Assembly (NCBI GenBank): GCA_934307065.1
Contig: CAKRCD010000014.1
Coordinates: 1 to 48,647 of the forward strand
Origin: an uncultured Bariatricus sp.
GTDB lineage: Bacteria; Bacillota; Clostridia; Lachnospirales; Lachnospiraceae
Reading direction: 5' to 3'
DNA length: 48,647 bases
Notes under the pieces: generated by a model
What the model was told of the DNA's origin: nothing
Database searches by the model: none
The model's input: the letters and a program-made list of their open reading frames with translations, nothing else
Translations under genes and position numbers: made by a program
Part shown: one piece after another, positions 1-8,025 of the stretch
Numbering within the stretch: position 1 is the stretch's first letter
Layout: every line of letters begins with the position of its first letter

Positions 1-33
1 GACTTTTCGAAGCCTGGCTGTAATTTTTTGCAT

Positions 34-77
34 AGAAAAGAGGCTGCACACTAATTACTTAGTGCGACAGCCCCTTA
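34..77 (-). terminator. intrinsic terminator after the DUF2786-like gene
   Basis: On the minus strand an interrupted stem (GGCTG with CAGCC at the base, CACTAA with TTAGTG at the top, spanning 42-72) is followed by CTCTTTTC. It begins a few bases after the stop codon at 79, as expected for the terminator of that gene. The T-tract is short, so efficiency may be moderate. Confidence 0.6.
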
Positions 78-78
78 G

Positions 79-639
79 TTATTCACTGGTTATTTCTGCC
101 CCTGTAGTTGTTATCATACGAACCGGGCTTGTCTGGTCGATATCTTCTGCCATCTTGTGGGCTTTCATCAGAATATCACTGTATTCCATCTCCACCGGGG
201 CATCTTCCTCCGGGACAAAGCACCGGGCACTTTCATCTGGAAATAAATGATTCTTTAGTTTGAATGCCATAAGAAAGGCTTCCAGTTCCTGCTTCAGAGC
301 GTCTTTATAAAATTCGAAATAGAAATGAATTTCAGTTCGCTCAAATTCGGTACAGATGCATCCGCACTGGTTACCGTGGGAACGGCTGTGCCGTCTGAAA
401 TATTCCGAATCTCCGGTTACCATATAGAAAATCTGTACAAGAAGATTTTCTTCAATATCGCTTTCATAGCTAAACCAGCACTTATGTAATTTGTCCTTTT
501 GAAGGGATTCTTCATCAATATCGTATTTTTTCAGCAGCTTATTATAAAGCTTAATTGCAGATTCCTTTTCTCCGCCTTCGCCTCTTTCTGCAAGAGCCTT
601 GATTTTTAGAAGTTTGGCTTCTAATTTGTTGTCATCCAC
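79..639 (-). CDS. DUF2786-like protein
   Basis: 186 residues, GTG start, with AAGGGG nine bases upstream on the minus strand. The N-terminal ~45 residues (LLKIKALAERG..., then SAIKLYNKLLKKYDID) resemble the DUF2786 domain found in phage and bacterial proteins of unknown function. The middle contains two cysteines in HGNQCGCICTEFER, and the C-terminal part is acidic. There is no signal peptide or membrane segment. It lies on the same strand as the downstream-reading pseudouridine synthase gene, 67 bases apart, and has its own terminator. Domain assignment is by recall of the family pattern; the function is unknown. Confidence 0.65.
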   Translation of the reverse strand: MDDNKLEAKLLKIKALAERGEGGEKESAIKLYNKLLKKYDIDEESLQKDKLHKCWFSYESDIEENLLVQIFYMVTGDSEYFRRHSRSHGNQCGCICTEFERTEIHFYFEFYKDALKQELEAFLMAFKLKNHLFPDESARCFVPEEDAPVEMEYSDILMKAHKMAEDIDQTSPVRMITTTGAEITSE

Positions 640-706
640 TTTACATGTCCCCTTGTTTTGCTTTTATACTCATCTGCCAAAGTATAACACATTTGTTATA
701 AATTTG

Positions 707-1396
707 CTATTGAAATTGTGTCCAATTACAAGGGATTTTGTACGACATGGTTTGTCCGTTTTCGGGATGGGTAAATGTCAGATGACACGCACAAAGTCCA
801 ATCGGTGTGTAAATTTTTTTGAACCGGAAATCAGGATTATACTTGTTATCGCCCCAGAGCGGTACACCGGCCCCTGCCATTTGTACTCGAATCTGGTGGT
901 GACGGCCTGTTTTCAGATGTATCTGAACAACAGACAAATTCTGTTTGATATTTGTATCTAATACTTTATAGGAAAGCTCTGCCCGCTTTGCACCGGGTGT
1001 ATCCTTTGCACATATACAGGAAGTGTTAGAGGCGCCATCCTTTACAAGATAATCCACAAGAGTTCCGGAAGCAGCGGGAAGTACGCCACATATAAGAGCT
1101 TCATATTCTTTGGTAAATCCGTCGTTTTGCATTTGCTTATTTAATTCCTGGGCTGCAGCAGGAGTTTTGGCAAATACTAAGATGCCTCTTACGGGCTGAT
1201 CCAGCCTGTGAATAATGGCAAGATAAGGTGGCTTTTTCGAGCCGGAAGCAGTCTTTACTGATTGGTGCAGCAAATGATTTTTTAGGTAATGCTCCAAATC
1301 CATAGTTCCGGTATGCTTCGTCTGTACCGGGAAACCTGCCGGTTTTACACAGACTAAAATCTGGCTGTCTTCATATAATATTTCTGGTTTTTCCAT
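707..1396 (-). CDS. RluA-family pseudouridine synthase
   Basis: 229 residues, ATG start with GAGGAG just upstream. It isomerises uridine to pseudouridine in rRNA or tRNA. The catalytic motif HRLDQPVRGILVFAKT is intact around residues 64-79, with the catalytic Asp in HRLD, and the later KTGRHHQIRVQM motif is also characteristic of the RluA family. There is no N-terminal S4 RNA-binding domain, so this is a short, catalytic-domain-only member. The exact target nucleotide cannot be told from sequence. Its start region lies back to back with the promoter of the plus-strand exchanger gene. Confidence 0.88.
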   Translation of the reverse strand: MEKPEILYEDSQILVCVKPAGFPVQTKHTGTMDLEHYLKNHLLHQSVKTASGSKKPPYLAIIHRLDQPVRGILVFAKTPAAAQELNKQMQNDGFTKEYEALICGVLPAASGTLVDYLVKDGASNTSCICAKDTPGAKRAELSYKVLDTNIKQNLSVVQIHLKTGRHHQIRVQMAGAGVPLWGDNKYNPDFRFKKIYTPIGLCACHLTFTHPENGQTMSYKIPCNWTQFQ

Positions 1397-1422
1397 AAAA
1401 ATAAATTCTCCTCATTTTGGGG

Positions 1423-1451
1423 TTGACTTTTCCTGAAAAGGAAGTTACAAT
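1423..1451 (+). promoter_or_regulatory. promoter of the Mn riboswitch and exchanger
   Basis: TTGACT at 1423-1428, a 17-base spacer, and TACAAT at 1446-1451. Transcription would start near 1458, exactly where the 5' strand of the riboswitch aptamer begins. This agreement makes the call strong. Confidence 0.8.
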
Positions 1452-1457
1452 GACACA

Positions 1458-1577
1458 AATAAGAGGGAGTAGCTTCCATTGAAATCTTATTAAGATTCTA
1501 TCAGTGTAATACGAAATCGTCATCACGATTATTTAAACATAATCCGGTTCGTATTGTCAATTAGCGAGACTTTTATT
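1458..1577 (+). promoter_or_regulatory. yybP-ykoY manganese riboswitch aptamer
   Basis: The basal helix pairs AATAAGAG (1458-1465) with CTTTTATT (1570-1577), with one G-U pair. The conserved GGGAGTAGC follows at 1465-1473, the second conserved element GTCATCACGA at 1519-1528 lies inside a helix closed by ATACGAA (1509-1515) and TTCGTAT (1548-1554), and GCGAGAC at 1564-1570 matches the conserved 3' side. This is the yybP-ykoY family, known to sense Mn2+ and often found before cation transporters. The gene downstream is a cation exchanger, which fits. Called by recognition of conserved words and hand-folded helices, not by a covariance model. Confidence 0.85.
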
Positions 1578-1650
1578 GCAGAATTTCATACACGCAGTGT
1601 GTATCCGCACCGGTAGTGTATCGTTTTGCAGTAAGGAGTCTTATTTTTTT
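1568..1650 (+). terminator. riboswitch expression platform terminator
   Basis: GACTTTTATTGC (1568-1579), which includes the 3' strand of the aptamer basal helix, can pair with GCAGTAAGGAGTC (1628-1640) with one bulge, followed by TTATTTTTTT. Aptamer and terminator therefore compete for the same bases. Ligand binding would stabilise the aptamer and allow read-through, so this is predicted to be a metal-activated (ON) switch. Confidence 0.7.
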
Positions 1651-1752
1651 ACCTTATTTGCCTTATAAAGTTGTGGCTTATGAAATGAAAAGAACAGGAC
1701 TTCGGCCGAAACGTACACGGAGCCATTTTGTTTGGAAAGAGGAGGAAAAGGT

Positions 1753-2712
1753 ATGACGTATGTATTATTACTTGTTGGATTTGTGTTGTTAATTAAAGGG
1801 GCTGACTTTTTCGTAGATGGAAGCTCCAGTGTGGCAAAGCTCTTGAAAGTACCACCGATTATTATCGGACTTACAGTCGTGGCATTTGGAACCAGCATGC
1901 CGGAAGCATCGGTTAGTATCACGGCTGCCATGCGGGGGGAAAATAGTCTTGCACTCAGCAATATATTGGGTTCTAATATTTTTAATCTGATGATTGTGCT
2001 TGGATGCAGTGCGCTTATGAGACCGATTTCATCCAGCAGGCAGGTAGTAAAGAGAGAATTGCCGTTTTCCATTGCAATTACAGTATTATTAGCAATTTTG
2101 TGTACAAAGTTTTCTTTTGGCGGGCTTTTGGATGAAACCGTATCTTATCAGCTTGGAAGAGTAAGCGGTGTTTTGCTTTTGGTTTTGTTTGGAGTATTTC
2201 TTGTCTGTCAGGTAAGAGATGGTCTGAAAGCAAGGCATGAAGATGACGGAGAAGAATATAAGACGCTTTCTCCGGTTAAGAGTATCGTGTATATCGTTGG
2301 CGGTCTGGTTGCTATTGTAGCAGGAGGAAATATGGTTGTAGAATCAGCGACGGATATTGCGGTTGCATTTGGCTTCAGCCAAAGCTTTATCGGACTTACT
2401 ATTGTTGCGATGGGAACATCCCTTCCGGAATTAGTGACTTCCGTAGTTGCAGCGAAGAAGGGAGAAAATGAATTGGCACTTGGAAATGTAGTGGGGTCCA
2501 ATATTTTCAATATTCTGTTTATTCTGGGTGCAAGTGCGGTTCTTTCTCCGATTGCAGTAGAGCCAAATGCGATTATAGATATGGCGATTCTTGTAGTAAT
2601 GAGTATACTGGCATATATTTGCACCAGAACGAAAGAAACCCTTTCCAAGAAAGAGGGAGTTCTTTTTCTAATTGCGTATGCAGTCTATTTCTTCTATATT
2701 TATACAAGATAA
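1753..2712 (+). CDS. CaCA-family cation/Na+ exchanger (YrbG-like)
   Basis: 319 residues from the ATG at 1753. An in-frame TTG at 1732 is rejected because the ribosome binding site AGAGGAGG (1738-1745) lies between it and the ATG. The protein is almost entirely hydrophobic with two inverted alpha repeats: GTSMPE (residues 46-51) with LGSNIFN, and GTSLPE (221-226) with VGSNIFN, the ion-binding signatures of calcium/cation antiporters. A short hydrophilic loop (ARHEDDGEEYK) separates the halves. Family members exchange Ca2+ or other divalent ions against Na+ or H+ across the plasma membrane. The Mn2+ riboswitch in front suggests that this one exports Mn2+, alone or with Ca2+; that is inference. 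Confidence 0.88.
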   Translation: MTYVLLLVGFVLLIKGADFFVDGSSSVAKLLKVPPIIIGLTVVAFGTSMPEASVSITAAMRGENSLALSNILGSNIFNLMIVLGCSALMRPISSSRQVVKRELPFSIAITVLLAILCTKFSFGGLLDETVSYQLGRVSGVLLLVLFGVFLVCQVRDGLKARHEDDGEEYKTLSPVKSIVYIVGGLVAIVAGGNMVVESATDIAVAFGFSQSFIGLTIVAMGTSLPELVTSVVAAKKGENELALGNVVGSNIFNILFILGASAVLSPIAVEPNAIIDMAILVVMSILAYICTRTKETLSKKEGVLFLIAYAVYFFYIYTR

Positions 2713-2729
2713 ATCCGTAAGGAAATGGG

Positions 2730-2758
2730 TTGACAAATAAAAGAAAGACCTTTAAAAT
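2730..2758 (+). promoter_or_regulatory. probable promoter of the proS T-box leader
   Basis: TTGACA at 2730-2735, 17 bases, then TAAAAT at 2753-2758. It lies 18 bases after the exchanger stop codon and is the only good promoter before the T-box. Transcription from it would pass through the hairpin at 2778-2808. Confidence 0.65.
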
Positions 2759-2777
2759 TTAAAGTAATTTCATAGAA

Positions 2778-2808
2778 AGAATACGCGGAAAGCGTATTCT
2801 TTTGTTTT
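2778..2808 (+). terminator. terminator-like hairpin before the T-box
   Basis: A perfect 9-base-pair stem, AGAATACGC (2778-2786) with GCGTATTCT (2792-2800), is followed by TTTGTTTT. By form it is the terminator of the exchanger gene. However, it lies downstream of the proS promoter, so it may instead be a 5' hairpin of the proS leader or serve both roles. Confidence 0.6.
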
Positions 2809-2809
2809 G

Positions 2810-3025
2810 GCTGAGAAGAGAAACAGTACTTGTTGAAAATGCCACAGAGAGGCTTTTATGGTGGAAGAAGCTGCATGGAAGATGAGGAACCAGTCTTGGA
2901 GTCGCTGTGGCAACACACGTATGCCGGCGTTAACGGTAAATGAGGTGAGCTGTGTCAGACAGTTAATTAGGGTGGTACCGCCGGTTTTTCGGTCCCTTTG
3001 CAGGGAGGAAGAACCGGTGTTTTTT
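2810..3025 (+). promoter_or_regulatory. T-box leader (tRNA-Pro sensing) of proS
   Basis: The T-box core AGGGTGGTACCGCC is at 2969-2982. Stem I is closed by TGCCACAG with CTGTGGCA and contains AGAGAG and the GGTGGAA apical element. The most plausible specifier codon is CCA (2890-2892, in GAGGAACCAGTC), a proline codon matching proS downstream; a one-base shift in reading the specifier loop cannot be excluded by eye. Uncharged tRNA would bind the specifier and the T-box sequence and prevent termination. The switch terminator is listed separately. Confidence 0.92.
2981..3025 (+). terminator. T-box regulated terminator
   Basis: CCGGTTTTTCGGTCCC pairs with GGGAGGAAGAACCGG (ending at 3017) around a short loop, then a T-rich run. 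The 5' strand starts with the last bases of the T-box core, so the antiterminator and terminator are mutually exclusive. Confidence 0.85.
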
Positions 3026-3113
3026 CGTTTATTAGGAAAATGCTTTGTCCTAGTCAGATAACGGTTATCTCCCGAAACAATAGAAATGGATAAGAGAGAA
3101 AAGGAGAATGAAC

Positions 3114-4553
3114 ATGGCAAAAGAAAAGAAATTTGTGGAATCCATCACATCACGTGATGAAGATTTCGCTCAATGGTACACGGATGTTGTGCGTGAAGCT
3201 AAGCTTTGTGATTATTCAAGCGTAAAAGGATGTCTGAATTATCTTCCAAACGGTTATGCACTTTGGGAAAAGATTCAGGCAGATTTGGATAAGAGATTTA
3301 AAGAAACCGGAGTAGAAAATGTATATCTTCCGGTTCTGATTCCGGAATCACTTCTTCAGAAGGAAAGTGACCATATCGAAGGATTTGCACCGGAAGTAGC
3401 ATGGGTAACCCGGGGAGGAATGGAACGTCTTCAGGAAAAGATGTGTGTTCGTCCTACTTCAGAGACATTATTCTGCGATTTGTGGTCAAGAACTGTCCAG
3501 TCACACAGAGATTTACCGAAGGTATGGAACCAGTGGTGCTCTGTACTTCGCTGGGAGAAGACAACAAGACCTTTCCTTCGTTCCCGAGAATTTTTATGGC
3601 AGGAAGGTCACACCATTCATGCAACTTATGAAGAAGCAGAAGAAAGAACACTTATGATGCATCAGGTATACAAAGACTTTATCAGCGAGTCTCTTGCAAT
3701 TCCATTTGTATCAGGACCAAAGACAGAAAGTGAAAAATTTGCCGGCGCACAGGATACTTATACCGTAGAAGCACTGATGCATGATGGAAAAGCACTTCAG
3801 TCGGCAACCAGCCATTTCTTCGGAAGCGGCTTCCCGGATGCATTTGGTATTAAATATCTGGATAAGAACAATGAACTTCACAGTGTTTATGAGACATCCT
3901 GGGGACTTTCTACTCGTATTATCGGTGCCATTATCATGGTTCATGGTGATGACAGTGGTCTGGTTCTGCCGCCAAGAATCGCTCCGGTTCAGACAAGGGT
4001 GATTCCGATTGCACAGCATAAGGAAGGTGTACTCGATAAGGCAAATGAATTAGTAGACACACTGAAAAAGGCCGGATACAGTGTGAAGATTGATGATTCT
4101 GAAAAGAGTCCCGGATGGAAATTCAGTGAACAGGAAATGCTTGGAATCCCGACCCGTATTGAAATCGGACCAAAGGATATTGAAAACAATCAGGTAGTAG
4201 TTGTACGCCGTGATACCAGAGAGAAAATCGTGGTATCTATGGATGAAATCACAACAAAATTAGGCGAAATTCTGGAAACCATCCAGAAAGATATGTATGA
4301 CCGTGCAAAGAAGTTCTTAGATGAACATATTGATACAGCAGTGACTCTGGATGAAATGAAGGAAAAATTCGAACAGAATCGTGGTTTTATCAAAGCAATG
4401 TGGTGCGGAAGCGAAGAGTGTGAAGGCGAAATCAAGTATGAAACTGGTGGAGCTACTACTCGTTGTATCTGTAAGGACGATCCAATCAGTGATAAGTGCA
4501 TTTACTGCGGAAAACCAGCAAAACATTTAGTATATTTTGGTAAGGCATATTAA
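3114..4553 (+). CDS. proS: prolyl-tRNA synthetase, short archaeal/eukaryote-like type
   Basis: 479 residues from the ATG at 3114, which has AAGGAG seven bases upstream; the ATG at 3108 would sit on top of that site. It attaches proline to tRNA-Pro. Class II motifs are present: [38 protein letters not shown] motif 2 (here [18 protein letters not shown]) and the motif 3 region near [10 protein letters not shown]. The length near 480, lack of the bacterial editing insertion, the C-terminal cysteine cluster (CGSEEC, CICKDD, CIYC) and the C-terminal tyrosine mark the archaeal/eukaryote-like form common in Clostridia. It is controlled by the proline T-box and followed one base later by cca. Confidence 0.95.
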   Translation: MAKEKKFVESITSRDEDFAQWYTDVVREAKLCDYSSVKGCLNYLPNGYALWEKIQADLDKRFKETGVENVYLPVLIPESLLQKESDHIEGFAPEVAWVTRGGMERLQEKMCVRPTSETLFCDLWSRTVQSHRDLPKVWNQWCSVLRWEKTTRPFLRSREFLWQEGHTIHATYEEAEERTLMMHQVYKDFISESLAIPFVSGPKTESEKFAGAQDTYTVEALMHDGKALQSATSHFFGSGFPDAFGIKYLDKNNELHSVYETSWGLSTRIIGAIIMVHGDDSGLVLPPRIAPVQTRVIPIAQHKEGVLDKANELVDTLKKAGYSVKIDDSEKSPGWKFSEQEMLGIPTRIEIGPKDIENNQVVVVRRDTREKIVVSMDEITTKLGEILETIQKDMYDRAKKFLDEHIDTAVTLDEMKEKFEQNRGFIKAMWCGSEECEGEIKYETGGATTRCICKDDPISDKCIYCGKPAKHLVYFGKAY

Positions 4554-4554
4554 G

Positions 4555-5889
4555 ATGAACATTCAGTTGCCGGAAAAAGTACAACAGATTATTAAAACGC
4601 TGCAAAGCCATGGATATGAAGCTTATGCGGTAGGTGGCTGTGTAAGAGATTCTCTGCTTGGACGTACACCGGGAGATTGGGATATTACTACGTCAGCGCT
4701 GCCGGAAGAGACCAAAGCGTTGTTTGACAGAACCTTCGATACAGGAATTGAGCATGGAACCATTACGGTTCTGCTGGGAAAAGAAGGGTTTGAGGTTACC
4801 ACCTACCGGATTGATGGAAAATACGAGGACAGCAGGCATCCATCGGAAGTAACATTTACCAGATGTCTGTCAGAGGATTTGCTGCGGAGAGACTTTACGA
4901 TCAATGCCATGGCTTATAACGATGAAGATGGAATTGTGGATTTATTTGGCGGTATGGAGGATTTGGAAAAGCAAATCATCCGGTGTGTGGGGAATGCGGA
5001 GGCGAGGTTTGGAGAAGATGCGCTTAGAATTATGCGTGCGGTTCGTTTTGCGGCTCAGTTAGGCTTTGAAATCGAAGGTAAGACGCAGACGGCAATTCGA
5101 AAACTGGCATTCAGTTTAAGAAATATCAGTGCAGAGCGGATTCAGGTAGAACTGATTAAACTTTTGACTTCTCCGCATCCAGAGCAGATTCGCCTGGCAT
5201 ATGAGCTTGGAATTACAGCAGTTATGCTGCCGGAATTTGACAGAATGATGGAAACTGCACAGGAGACACCACACCATTGTTACAATGTGGGGGAACATAC
5301 AATTGTGGCATTGCAGCACTGCCCGTCTGATAAGATTCTACGGCTTACTATGCTGTTTCACGATATGGGAAAACCAGAAAAGAAAACCATAGATGAGAAT
5401 GGAATCGCACATTTTAAAGGGCATGCCTTGGTCAGTGAAGCAATTGCAAAAGAGATTATGCACAGGCTGAAGTTTGATAACGATACTCTAAGAAAGGTAA
5501 CGAAGCTTGTCTATTATCATGATCTTCGTATGCCTGCCACACCACGCAATGTGCGTCGTGCCATGAACCGGATAGGAACAGAGCTGTTTCCTTACTATTT
5601 AAACTTACGACGGGCGGATACACTGGCGCAGAGTATGTTCCGGCGTACAGAAAAGCTGGAGAACATTCAGGAAATTGAGAAAATTTACCTGCAGATATTG
5701 GAAATGCAGCAGTGTGTATCGCTGAAGGATTTGGCAGTAAAAGGGAATGATTTACTGGCTGCCGGTGTAGAACGCGGGCCGCAAATAGGGGAAACACTGA
5801 ATAAGCTGTTGGAACTTGTGCTGGAAGAACCGGAAAAGAATGAAAAGGAACTGCTTTTGGCAGAAGTGACAAAGCGGTTGAAGAAATAG
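4555..5889 (+). CDS. cca: CCA tRNA nucleotidyltransferase
   Basis: 444 residues from the ATG at 4555, one base after the proS stop; the upstream ATG at 4537 would overlap proS and lacks a ribosome site, whereas GGTAAGG precedes 4555. The enzyme adds or repairs the 3' CCA of tRNA. The nucleotidyltransferase motif GGCVRDSLLGRTPGDWDI (residues ~27-44) has the metal-binding Asp pair in DWD; RRDFTINAMAYN and the ERIQVE-type motif follow. The C-terminal half has an HD-type region (LFHDMGKPEKK, YYHDLRMP). It is translationally coupled to proS, forming a tRNA-maturation/charging unit. Confidence 0.93.
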   Translation: MNIQLPEKVQQIIKTLQSHGYEAYAVGGCVRDSLLGRTPGDWDITTSALPEETKALFDRTFDTGIEHGTITVLLGKEGFEVTTYRIDGKYEDSRHPSEVTFTRCLSEDLLRRDFTINAMAYNDEDGIVDLFGGMEDLEKQIIRCVGNAEARFGEDALRIMRAVRFAAQLGFEIEGKTQTAIRKLAFSLRNISAERIQVELIKLLTSPHPEQIRLAYELGITAVMLPEFDRMMETAQETPHHCYNVGEHTIVALQHCPSDKILRLTMLFHDMGKPEKKTIDENGIAHFKGHALVSEAIAKEIMHRLKFDNDTLRKVTKLVYYHDLRMPATPRNVRRAMNRIGTELFPYYLNLRRADTLAQSMFRRTEKLENIQEIEKIYLQILEMQQCVSLKDLAVKGNDLLAAGVERGPQIGETLNKLLELVLEEPEKNEKELLLAEVTKRLKK

Positions 5890-5925
5890 CAATTTTCAGT
5901 CATATATTTATAAGAATTTTAAGAT

Positions 5926-5956
5926 GAGAGCACAGAGTTTTCTGTGTTCTCTTTTT
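5926..5956 (+). terminator. terminator after proS-cca
   Basis: GAGAGCACAGA (5926-5936) pairs with TCTGTGTTCTC (5941-5951), eleven pairs with one G-T, loop GTTT, then TTTTT. It ends the proS-cca operon. Confidence 0.88.
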
Positions 5957-6011
5957 GTATATCAAGGCATACATTAGAGAGAGTATTGAAAGAAATATAT
6001 AGGGGGAGTTC

Positions 6012-7004
6012 ATGAGAGATTATGGTGTAAGCGTTTTAGAACAATATCCGATAGAAGTGACGAATGTGCGCAGGGTGCGTGGAGCGGTTTTGTGCGAAAC
6101 CAATCAGGGACTTATGCTGTTAAAAGAAGCCGGAATGAGGGAAACCAGACTTCCGTTTCTGGTAGAGCTATATCAGCATTTACAGGAAGCCGGGATAGAG
6201 AAGGTAGATAGTTTTGTTGCAGACAAAGAAGGAAATTATATTGTGACGGCAGAAGATGAGACAAAGTATATGTTAAAACGATGGTTCCAAGGAAAAGAGT
6301 GTGATGCGTACAAAGAAAATGAACTTTTAGAATGTGTGCACATGCTGGGGCGTTTACATAAAGTTATGATTATGGAAAAAGAAGACGGAGAGTATGGAAA
6401 AAGGGAACGGACACTGTTGGAAGAATATGAAAGGCATAACAGAGAACTTCGCAAAGTACAGTCTTATATTAAGCGTAAGAGTGTAAAAGGTTCTTTTGAG
6501 CGGGAGTTTATGAAGGGTTATGAGAAAATGTACGGCTGGGCAAGGCTGGCAGTGGATAAAATGGAAGGTTCTATGTGCAGTGAACTACAGAGTGAGGTGC
6601 AGCGAAAGGGAACGGTTATCCATGGGGAATATAATTATCACAACCTGCTTATAGACACAGATGGAATTGCAATTACCGGATTTGAGAGGGCCCATTATGG
6701 AATTCAGTTAGAAGATTTGTATTATTTTATGCGGAAAATACTGGAGAAACATCAATACGATGAGCGGCTTGGTTATCGGATGCTGCGGGCATATGATGAT
6801 GAAATCACGCTGGGAAAAGAAAAACGGGAATACCTGGCGGTACGGTTTGCATATCCGGAGAAATTTTGGAAGATTTCTAATATGTATTATCATTCCAATA
6901 AGGCATGGATTCCAGAGAAAAGTACGGAAAAGCTGAAGAAAGCCATTTGCCAGACGGAAGAAAAAAGACGGTTTCTTGCCAATATCTTTGCGCTTTATGT
7001 TTAG
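6012..7004 (+). CDS. CotS-family spore coat protein (kinase-like fold)
   Basis: 330 residues, ATG start with GGGGGAG nearby. The pattern fits the CotS/YsxE group of spore coat proteins, which have an aminoglycoside phosphotransferase-like fold: the N-terminal half carries GAVLCETNQGLMLLKEA, then KYMLKRWFQGKECD, and the C-terminal half HGEYNYHNLLID. In active kinases of this fold the motif is HGDxxxxN with a catalytic Asp; here it is Glu, and the following metal-binding Asp is replaced in ITGFERAHYG. A structural role in the coat is therefore as likely as catalysis. It stands alone between two terminators. Confidence 0.75.
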   Translation: MRDYGVSVLEQYPIEVTNVRRVRGAVLCETNQGLMLLKEAGMRETRLPFLVELYQHLQEAGIEKVDSFVADKEGNYIVTAEDETKYMLKRWFQGKECDAYKENELLECVHMLGRLHKVMIMEKEDGEYGKRERTLLEEYERHNRELRKVQSYIKRKSVKGSFEREFMKGYEKMYGWARLAVDKMEGSMCSELQSEVQRKGTVIHGEYNYHNLLIDTDGIAITGFERAHYGIQLEDLYYFMRKILEKHQYDERLGYRMLRAYDDEITLGKEKREYLAVRFAYPEKFWKISNMYYHSNKAWIPEKSTEKLKKAICQTEEKRRFLANIFALYV

Positions 7005-7056
7005 CTTTTGCAGTGCTGTATATATCTAGGGGAAATGGACAAGATAAAAGACAAGA

Positions 7057-7084
7057 TAAAATAGGCTGGAATGCCTTATTTTTC
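7057..7084 (+). terminator. probable terminator after the cotS-like gene
   Basis: AAAATAGGC pairs with GCCTTATTTTT around TGGAAT with one bulge, giving a short hairpin whose 3' arm is the T-rich tract. An alternative hairpin (GAATGCC with GGCATTTTC) overlaps it. It lies about 50 bases after the stop codon. Confidence 0.55.
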
Positions 7085-7105
7085 GGCATTTTCAAAGGAT
7101 TGTGC

Positions 7106-7134
7106 TTGACAAAAAACCTAAAAACCTATATAAC
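7106..7134 (+). promoter_or_regulatory. hup promoter
   Basis: TTGACA at 7106-7111, 17 bases, TATAAC at 7129-7134. This near-consensus promoter suits the high expression expected for HU; it leaves a leader of roughly 90 bases with no obvious switch structure. Confidence 0.8.
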
Positions 7135-7230
7135 ATAACTAAAAGGAATAGGAGTCGCTTCAGTTATTGGATACTGGAGAAAACTGAGAGGTTATTGACT
7201 CAGAACATAATATACTAGGAGGAACTATCC

Positions 7231-7506
7231 ATGAATAAAACTGAATTAGTTGCAGCAATTGCAGAAAACGCTGAAATTTCCAAGAAAGACGCAGAAAAAG
7301 CTTTAAAGGCATTCGCTGATGTAGTAGCAGAAGAATTGAAAAAAGGCGAGAAAGTACAGTTGGTTGGATTCGGTACATTTGAAGTTAGTGAAAGAGCAGC
7401 AAGAGAAGGAAGAAATCCACAGACAGGTGAAACAATGACACTTGCAGCTTGCAAAGCACCTAAGTTCAAAGCAGGTAAAGCTCTGAAAGATGCAGTTAAT
7501 GCATAA
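7231..7506 (+). CDS. hup: HU-family DNA-binding protein
   Basis: 91 residues with an AGGAGGA ribosome site before the ATG. HU is a dimeric nucleoid protein that bends and packages DNA. The sequence follows the family throughout: [14 protein letters not shown] at the start, the conserved [22 protein letters not shown] arm region (residues ~46-70) with the intercalating proline, and the [12 protein letters not shown] end. The codon use (GAA, AAA, GCA) looks like that of a highly expressed gene. It is monocistronic between its own promoter and terminator, directly before the rqcP cluster, as in several Clostridia. Confidence 0.97.
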   Translation: MNKTELVAAIAENAEISKKDAEKALKAFADVVAEELKKGEKVQLVGFGTFEVSERAAREGRNPQTGETMTLAACKAPKFKAGKALKDAVNA

Positions 7507-7533
7507 GGATTGCTATATAGGATAGATGGTGAA

Positions 7534-7560
7534 AAGAGAGCGCCTGGCGCTTTCTTTTTT
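7534..7560 (+). terminator. hup terminator
   Basis: A GC-rich hairpin, GAGAGCGC with GCGCTTTC around a three-base loop, runs into a long T-tract (TTTTTT onward). It abuts the palindrome cluster that follows. Confidence 0.85.
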
Positions 7561-7680
7561 TACGCGAAGCAACGAGCCAAAGTCCATGCTTGCATGAGAC
7601 CTTGGCAACTGCCGCGATAACTTGAGAAACTCGCAAAGCGTGTTTCTCATAGTCTACGCGAAGCATGTTTCTCATAGTTT
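7561..7680. repeat. palindrome and direct-repeat cluster between hup and rqcP
   Basis: TACGCGAAGCA occurs at 7561-7571 and again at 7655-7665. Between them are two hairpins: 7576-7606 (GCCAA...TTGGC with CATGC/GCATG inside) and 7623-7649 (TGAGAAAC with GTTTCTCA, CGC/GCG inside). AGCGTGTTTCTCATAGT (7637-7653) recurs with one change at 7662-7678. No ORF or gene is evident. The organisation looks like a REP/BIME-type intergenic repeat, but copy number elsewhere is unknown. Confidence 0.7.
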
Positions 7681-7700
7681 ATATATAATGGAGAGAAGAA

Positions 7701-7940
7701 ATGAGACTTGACAAATTTTTGAAAGTGTCCCGCCTGATTAAGCGCCGGACCATTGCAAATGAGGCTTGTGATGCAGGGCGTGTTCTGGTAAATGGGGCAG
7801 TAGCAAAAGCATCTATAAAGGTAAAAAAAGGAGATATCATAGAAATACAGTTTGGAACGAAGACTGTGAAAGTGGAAGTACTTGATTTGAAAGATACTAC
7901 AAAGAAAGAAGAAGCGGCAGAGCTGTTCCGTTATCTGTAA
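7701..7940 (+). CDS. rqcP: S4-domain RNA-binding protein RqcP (YabO)
   Basis: 79 residues, ATG start after GGAGAG. Almost the whole protein is one S4 domain: MRLDKFLKVSRLIKRR, then ANEACDAGRVLVNG and KVKKGDIIEI. In Bacillus subtilis the homologue YabO/RqcP works with RqcH in ribosome quality control, supporting alanine tailing of stalled nascent chains on the large subunit. The neighbours yabP, yabQ and divIC reproduce the Bacillus gene order, which separates it from other S4 proteins such as Hsp15. It starts the cluster. Confidence 0.9.
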   Translation: MRLDKFLKVSRLIKRRTIANEACDAGRVLVNGAVAKASIKVKKGDIIEIQFGTKTVKVEVLDLKDTTKKEEAAELFRYL

Positions 7941-8025
7941 AACAGTCATAAAATCGTACAACCTTTCATATAATGTGTAGAAGTAAGCCGCAGGAAAGGT
8001 TGGAAAAGAATTGGAAGAAAGACAG

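Noticed and set aside
682..700. TATAAC/GTTATA hairpin between the two minus-strand genes as a terminator
   Set aside because: Only six A/T-rich pairs and no proper T-tract; it more probably reflects promoter-like AT-rich sequence of the next gene.
7684..7689. TATAAT just before rqcP as a promoter
   Set aside because: It is only 11 bases before the start codon, overlaps the region needed for the ribosome site, and has no acceptable -35 box.
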